Assembly: GCA_018700535.1 (NCBI GenBank)
Contig: JABITQ010000051.1
Location: 1-24,688 of the forward strand
Length of the DNA: 24,688 nt
Direction of reading: 5' to 3'
From: Candidatus Uhrbacteria bacterium
Lineage (GTDB): Bacteria > Patescibacteriota > Patescibacteriia > UBA9934 > GWF2-40-263
Shown here: one piece after another, positions 21,660 to 24,688 of the stretch
Numbering within the stretch: position 1 is the stretch's first letter
How the letters are laid out: the number at the start of each line of letters is the position of its first letter
Notes under the pieces: model-generated
What the model was told of the DNA's origin: nothing
The model's database searches: none
What the model saw: the letters and a program-made list of their open reading frames with translations, nothing else
Made by a program: the position numbers and the translations under genes

Positions 21660-21689
21660 AAAACTCCACGGGAATTCCCGGGGAGTTTT
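21660..21689 (-). terminator. Terminator of the peroxiredoxin gene
   Basis: AAAACTCC-CGGGAATTCCCG-GGAGTTTT hairpin with one mismatch, followed on the minus strand by TTTGATTG. It lies immediately upstream of the TTGACA of the next gene. Confidence 0.85.
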
Positions 21690-21695
21690 GAATGT

Positions 21696-22250
21696 TTATG
21701 CCTTTCCGAGAGTCTCTTGTCCCTTCTCCCAACCAACTGGGCAAAGCTCTCCTGTTTGTAGCGCTGTGAGGACACGCAGTGTTTCTGTGACTGATCGACC
21801 TACGCTTAGGTCGTGGTACAGAGCGTAGCGCAACACACCTTCTGGATCGATGATGAATGTTCCGCGCAGTGCAATGCCTTCCTCTGGCATGAGCACGCCG
21901 TAGCTCCAGCTCATGTCGTGGTTCATGTCTGCGAACAATGGGAAGTTGAGGTCACCAAGCTCTTTGAGCCAGGCTTTGTGTGAGTGAACGGAATCTGTTG
22001 ATCCACCAAGCACCTCTGCGTTCAAGGCTTCAAACTGATCGTAGTTTTTTGAAAACTGAGTAATTTCCGTTGGGCACACAAATGTGAAATCGAGGGGGTA
22101 GAAAAATAGCACGAGCCATTTGCCTTTGTAGTCCTCTAGGTGTGCACGTGCAAAGTCTCCTCCCTTTACAACTGTTTCTACATCAAAGTCTGGAGCTGGT
22201 AGGCCGATACGTGTTGGCTCTGGCATTGGTTCGTCTAATAGGTGTTCCAT
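21696..22250 (-). CDS. Typical 2-Cys peroxiredoxin (AhpC/Prx1 type), 184 aa
   Basis: It detoxifies hydrogen peroxide and organic hydroperoxides. The peroxidatic cysteine is in the classic FYPLDFTFVCPTE segment (C59) and the resolving cysteine in GELCPVGWEKG near the C-terminus (about C170), both present in full. Catalytic Thr/Arg positions (T56 and R144 region, LRYALYHD) are seen. Cytoplasmic, no signal peptide. No SD before the ATG. A TTGACG/TACCAT pair (22310-22305, 22288-22283) could be its promoter, overlapping that of the divergent TlpA-like gene. Confidence 0.94.
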   Translation of the reverse strand: MEHLLDEPMPEPTRIGLPAPDFDVETVVKGGDFARAHLEDYKGKWLVLFFYPLDFTFVCPTEITQFSKNYDQFEALNAEVLGGSTDSVHSHKAWLKELGDLNFPLFADMNHDMSWSYGVLMPEEGIALRGTFIIDPEGVLRYALYHDLSVGRSVTETLRVLTALQTGELCPVGWEKGQETLGKA

Positions 22251-22254
22251 AGCG

Positions 22255-22284
22255 TTGGATGTTAGTAGGTAAATTCGTTATCAT
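22255..22284 (+). promoter_or_regulatory. Promoter of the TlpA-DUF3179-SPFH operon
   Basis: TTGGAT (22255-22260), 18 nt, TATCAT (22279-22284), 11 nt before the ATG at 22296, so the mRNA should have a leader of only a few bases. It overlaps the likely peroxiredoxin promoter on the other strand. Confidence 0.55.
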
Positions 22285-22295
22285 GGTAGCGGACT

Positions 22296-22826
22296 ATGAA
22301 CGTACGTCAACCATACAAACTATATCGCATCCTACCATTGATCGTTGCATTTGTGTTTGTTGGTGCTGGTTGTGCAAAACCAGGAACGGTCGGTGTTGAC
22401 GTTGGGCAGATTGCACAAGACTTTACGCTTACTAGTTTTGATGGAGAGACTGTGTCACTGAGCGACTTTGAAGGTCAGTCCGTCTTTTTAGACTTTTGGG
22501 CAGCGTGGTGCCCGTTCTGTATCGGTGAGATTCCTGAGATCGAAGCGATCCATCAGTCGTATGGAAGTGATGTTGTCGTCATCGGTATTCATCGGACTGC
22601 AACCGAGCCTGCTGAACGAGGAGAGAAGTTTGTGAATGAGCTTGGTGTGACGTACTTGCTTCTTAAAGATGATCTTGATGAAGTGTACGGTGCTTACAGT
22701 GGAGGCCGGCCGTTTATGCCACTTGCTATATTGATAGATGGTGACGGAGTCATCGTAGAGCGATTTATTGGACCAAAGACTTCTGAGCAAATGCATGCGG
22801 CGTTTGAGACGTTAATGACAAAGTGA
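22296..22826 (+). CDS. TlpA/ResA-like thioredoxin lipoprotein, 176 aa
   Basis: A lipoprotein signal ends VGAGC (C26), anchoring a thioredoxin-fold domain outside the membrane. The redox motif is WCPFC (C72, C75) after FLDFWAA, with the cis-Pro in PFMPLAIL (about 134-141) and a typical IDGDGVIVERFIG strand. Such proteins reduce disulfides for cytochrome maturation, copper delivery or repair, and receive electrons from CcdA-type carriers. CcdA is encoded in this window, so a functional pair is likely but inferred. CPFC is a less common active-site dipeptide for TlpA. The DUF3179 gene begins 2 nt after the stop. Confidence 0.9.
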   Translation: MNVRQPYKLYRILPLIVAFVFVGAGCAKPGTVGVDVGQIAQDFTLTSFDGETVSLSDFEGQSVFLDFWAAWCPFCIGEIPEIEAIHQSYGSDVVVIGIHRTATEPAERGEKFVNELGVTYLLLKDDLDEVYGAYSGGRPFMPLAILIDGDGVIVERFIGPKTSEQMHAAFETLMTK

Positions 22827-22828
22827 TT

Positions 22829-23965
22829 ATGAATAGATCAAAACTATATCTCAGTGCACTCATTATCGTTGTCGTCGTTGGTGCACTTTGGTATCGACAG
22901 TACAAAATTTATAGAACGCCTGTGACAGAATCGAATGATCCTGAGATCCAGGCGCTCCTCGAACCTTCATCACGAGAAGTGACTCAGACCAATGGTGTCT
23001 TGCATTCAATTCCGCTCGACGAGGTGATCACAGGCAACCCTGTGAAAGACGGGATTCCATCGATTGATAAGCCCAAGTTTCAGTCGGTTGGCGCAGCTGA
23101 TCAGTATTTGGACGATAATGGTTTTGGGTTGGCTGTTGAGGTAAATGGTGAATACAGATTCTATCCTTATCAAATTCTTGTTTGGCACGAGATTGTGAAT
23201 GAAACATTTAATGGACAGGACTTGCTCGTGACTTACTGCCCGCTCTGTTTTACTGGGATTGTATTTGAGCGAGACTTTGGTGGTGATGCTGTCGAGTTTG
23301 GAACGTCTGGAAAACTTTGGAACAGTAACTTGTTGATGTATGACCGCACGAGTGACTCGTTGTGGTCTCAAGCTTTAGGTGAGGCTGTGGTGGGGGAACG
23401 CACTGGGTCAAAGCTAAAGCTTTATCCGTCGCTTACAATCTCTTGGACAAGTTTTAAGACTGAGCATCCAGGTGGACGTGTGCTTTCGTCTGATACTGGT
23501 TTCTCTCGTGACTACACACAAGACCCTTACGAGCCACGAGGATATTACACGTCATCAACCATCATGTTCCCGCTTTCAAATGAGGACTCTCGATTGTTCT
23601 CAAAGGCATTGGTGTTTGGGTATAAGACCGATGACGCACAGAAGGCTTTTGAGAAAGATGCGATTGAAGAAGTGGGTGTTGTAAACGATCAAGTGGGCGA
23701 CGAGGCAGTCTTGATTGCTTGGGATCCATCAACAGAGACGGTTCGGGGATATTCTCGACAAGTCGATACTGCTGTGCTTACATTCACACAAGGAGACGAC
23801 TTTTTAGTCGATGATCAAACAGGTTCGCTCTGGAACTACGAGGGTGAGGCTGTGAGTGGAGATTATCGAGGTCGTACACTCTCAAGCTTGGTTCTAGAAA
23901 ACTCGTTCTGGTTTAGCTGGGCTGCGTCGCATCCAAACACAGAACTTTTTACAAGTAACGAATAA
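22829..23965 (+). CDS. Membrane-anchored DUF3179 protein, 378 aa
   Basis: One N-terminal helix (about 6-22) and a large outer domain with hallmarks of DUF3179: GIPSIDKPKF (75-84), VWHEIVN (118-124), the cysteine pair TYCPLCFTG (C137, C140), FGTSGKLWNSNLLMYDR (about 157-173) and SLWSQ. The molecular function of the family is not established; the CPLC pair and conserved His suggest a metal or redox site. It is sandwiched 2 nt after the TlpA-like thiol lipoprotein and 2 nt before an SPFH gene, hinting that the thioredoxin keeps its cysteines reduced (inference). The ATG at 22829 is preferred to an overlapping GTG. Confidence 0.88.
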   Translation: MNRSKLYLSALIIVVVVGALWYRQYKIYRTPVTESNDPEIQALLEPSSREVTQTNGVLHSIPLDEVITGNPVKDGIPSIDKPKFQSVGAADQYLDDNGFGLAVEVNGEYRFYPYQILVWHEIVNETFNGQDLLVTYCPLCFTGIVFERDFGGDAVEFGTSGKLWNSNLLMYDRTSDSLWSQALGEAVVGERTGSKLKLYPSLTISWTSFKTEHPGGRVLSSDTGFSRDYTQDPYEPRGYYTSSTIMFPLSNEDSRLFSKALVFGYKTDDAQKAFEKDAIEEVGVVNDQVGDEAVLIAWDPSTETVRGYSRQVDTAVLTFTQGDDFLVDDQTGSLWNYEGEAVSGDYRGRTLSSLVLENSFWFSWAASHPNTELFTSNE

Positions 23966-23967
23966 TT

Positions 23968-24688
23968 ATGCCATTTGTCATTCTTCTCGTCGTCGTTTAT
24001 CTATTCACTACTATTCGAGTTATTTACGAGTACCAGCGCGGAGTGGTATTTATGCTTGGTAAGTACACACGCACGTACGAGCCAGGATTGAAGCTTGTGT
24101 TTTGGCCGATTCAGACCATGCGGAAAGTTGATATCAGAATTAAGGCTGTTGATGTTCCAGACCAGGAAGCAATTACAAAGGATAATATTTCAGCACGCAT
24201 CAATGCGGTGATTTACTACAAGGTAAAGGATGCTGCAAAAGCCATTGTCGAAGTTGAGCGTTTTCGTCATGCGGTAAGTCAGTTGGCGCAGACGACTATG
24301 CGTAACGTTGTTGGAGAGATGGAGCTTGATGAGCTTTTGACTCAGCGCGAGCAGGCATCAAATAAAATTAAACAGATTGTTGACGAGCTAACAGACCCAT
24401 GGGGGATTCACGTTGATAATGTTGAGCTCAAGGACATCACGCTTCCAGAAGAAATGAAACGTACAATGGCGAAGCAAGCTGAGGCTGAGCGTGAACGTCG
24501 CGCTGTGGTGATCAAAGCGCTTGGTGAGGTTGAGGCATCTAGAAACTTATCAGACGCTGCAAAGACTCTTGCAGAGTCTCCAGGTGCGCTTCACTTGCGT
24601 ACACTTAGCACCTTGAACGACTTGTCATCTGATCAATCGAACACCGTTGTACTTGCTGTACCACTTGAGATTTTGAGAGGATTTGGAA
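23968..24688 (+). CDS. SPFH/stomatin-like (slipin) protein, partial at the window end
   Basis: ATG 2 nt after the DUF3179 stop; open to the last base (240 codons). A short N-terminal hydrophobic segment (PFVILLVVVYLFTTI) is followed by the slipin core: YQRGVVFMLGKY, PGLKLVFWPI, VDVPDQEAITKDNISARINAVIYYKV, then the helical QAEAERERRAVVIKA and a C-terminal LRTLSTL. These proteins oligomerise at the membrane and organise lipid domains and proteases. The typical NfeD or protease partner, if any, is beyond the window. Nearly the whole protein is present. Confidence 0.93.
   Translation, partial: MPFVILLVVVYLFTTIRVIYEYQRGVVFMLGKYTRTYEPGLKLVFWPIQTMRKVDIRIKAVDVPDQEAITKDNISARINAVIYYKVKDAAKAIVEVERFRHAVSQLAQTTMRNVVGEMELDELLTQREQASNKIKQIVDELTDPWGIHVDNVELKDITLPEEMKRTMAKQAEAERERRAVVIKALGEVEASRNLSDAAKTLAESPGALHLRTLSTLNDLSSDQSNTVVLAVPLEILRGFG

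Noticed and set aside
1..24688. CRISPR arrays, insertion sequences and UGA-recoded genes
   Set aside because: No regular direct repeats, terminal inverted repeats or transposase genes were seen, and TGA is used as a normal stop in several well-supported genes.

Overview
The window looks like a chromosomal stretch of a Candidate Phyla Radiation (Patescibacteria, Parcubacteria-like) bacterium that carries an integrated mobile element at its left end. This placement is inferred. The support is very compact gene packing, many short operons whose genes lack Shine-Dalgarno (SD) sequences, several divergent versions of familiar enzymes, and the common CPR combination of a serine recombinase beside a tRNA. 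TGA is a normal stop throughout, so the UGA-recoded CPR lineages are unlikely.

Layout. (1) 1-2301: the end of a mobile element, with two or three small ORFs and a large serine recombinase whose reading frame runs into the tRNA-Asn gene on the opposite strand. (2) 2468-4960: a membrane-anchored copper nitrite reductase-like protein, exonuclease III and a small membrane protein. (3) 4964-9406: five minus-strand genes: a PNP-like phosphorylase, a CDP-alcohol phosphatidyltransferase, two paralogous degenerate P-loop proteins and a PRPP synthetase-like protein. The last four are each followed by their own hairpin, and the first shares one with the convergent region 2 operon. All five have an SD. 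(4) 9527-12342: an MsrB-VKOR-CcdA thiol-redox operon, then a lipoprotein. (5) 12377-16843: a beta-propeller lipoprotein, an antiporter/glycosidase/methyltransferase operon and an unlisted 41-residue basic ORF. (6) 16925-18601: an ATP-cone/Mrr nuclease diverging from two small membrane proteins. (7) 18743-20758: PepA, a 2Fe-2S ferredoxin and a glutaredoxin. (8) 20805-22250: two paralogous four-cysteine membrane-anchored proteins of unknown function and a 2-Cys peroxiredoxin. (9) 22296-end: a TlpA-like lipoprotein, a DUF3179 protein and a truncated SPFH protein.

Two themes stand out. First, thiol and oxygen chemistry is unusually dense for such a genome: MsrB, VKOR, CcdA, glutaredoxin, peroxiredoxin, TlpA, thioredoxin-like ferredoxin and a cupredoxin oxidase, alongside an orphan pair of extracytoplasmic cysteine proteins. 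Second, the genes fall into two expression classes. One has TTGACA-type promoters, 30-50 nt leaders and an SD. The other has (often extended) -10 boxes 7-14 nt before the ATG, which predicts leaderless mRNAs, with downstream operon genes starting a few bases after the previous stop and no SD.
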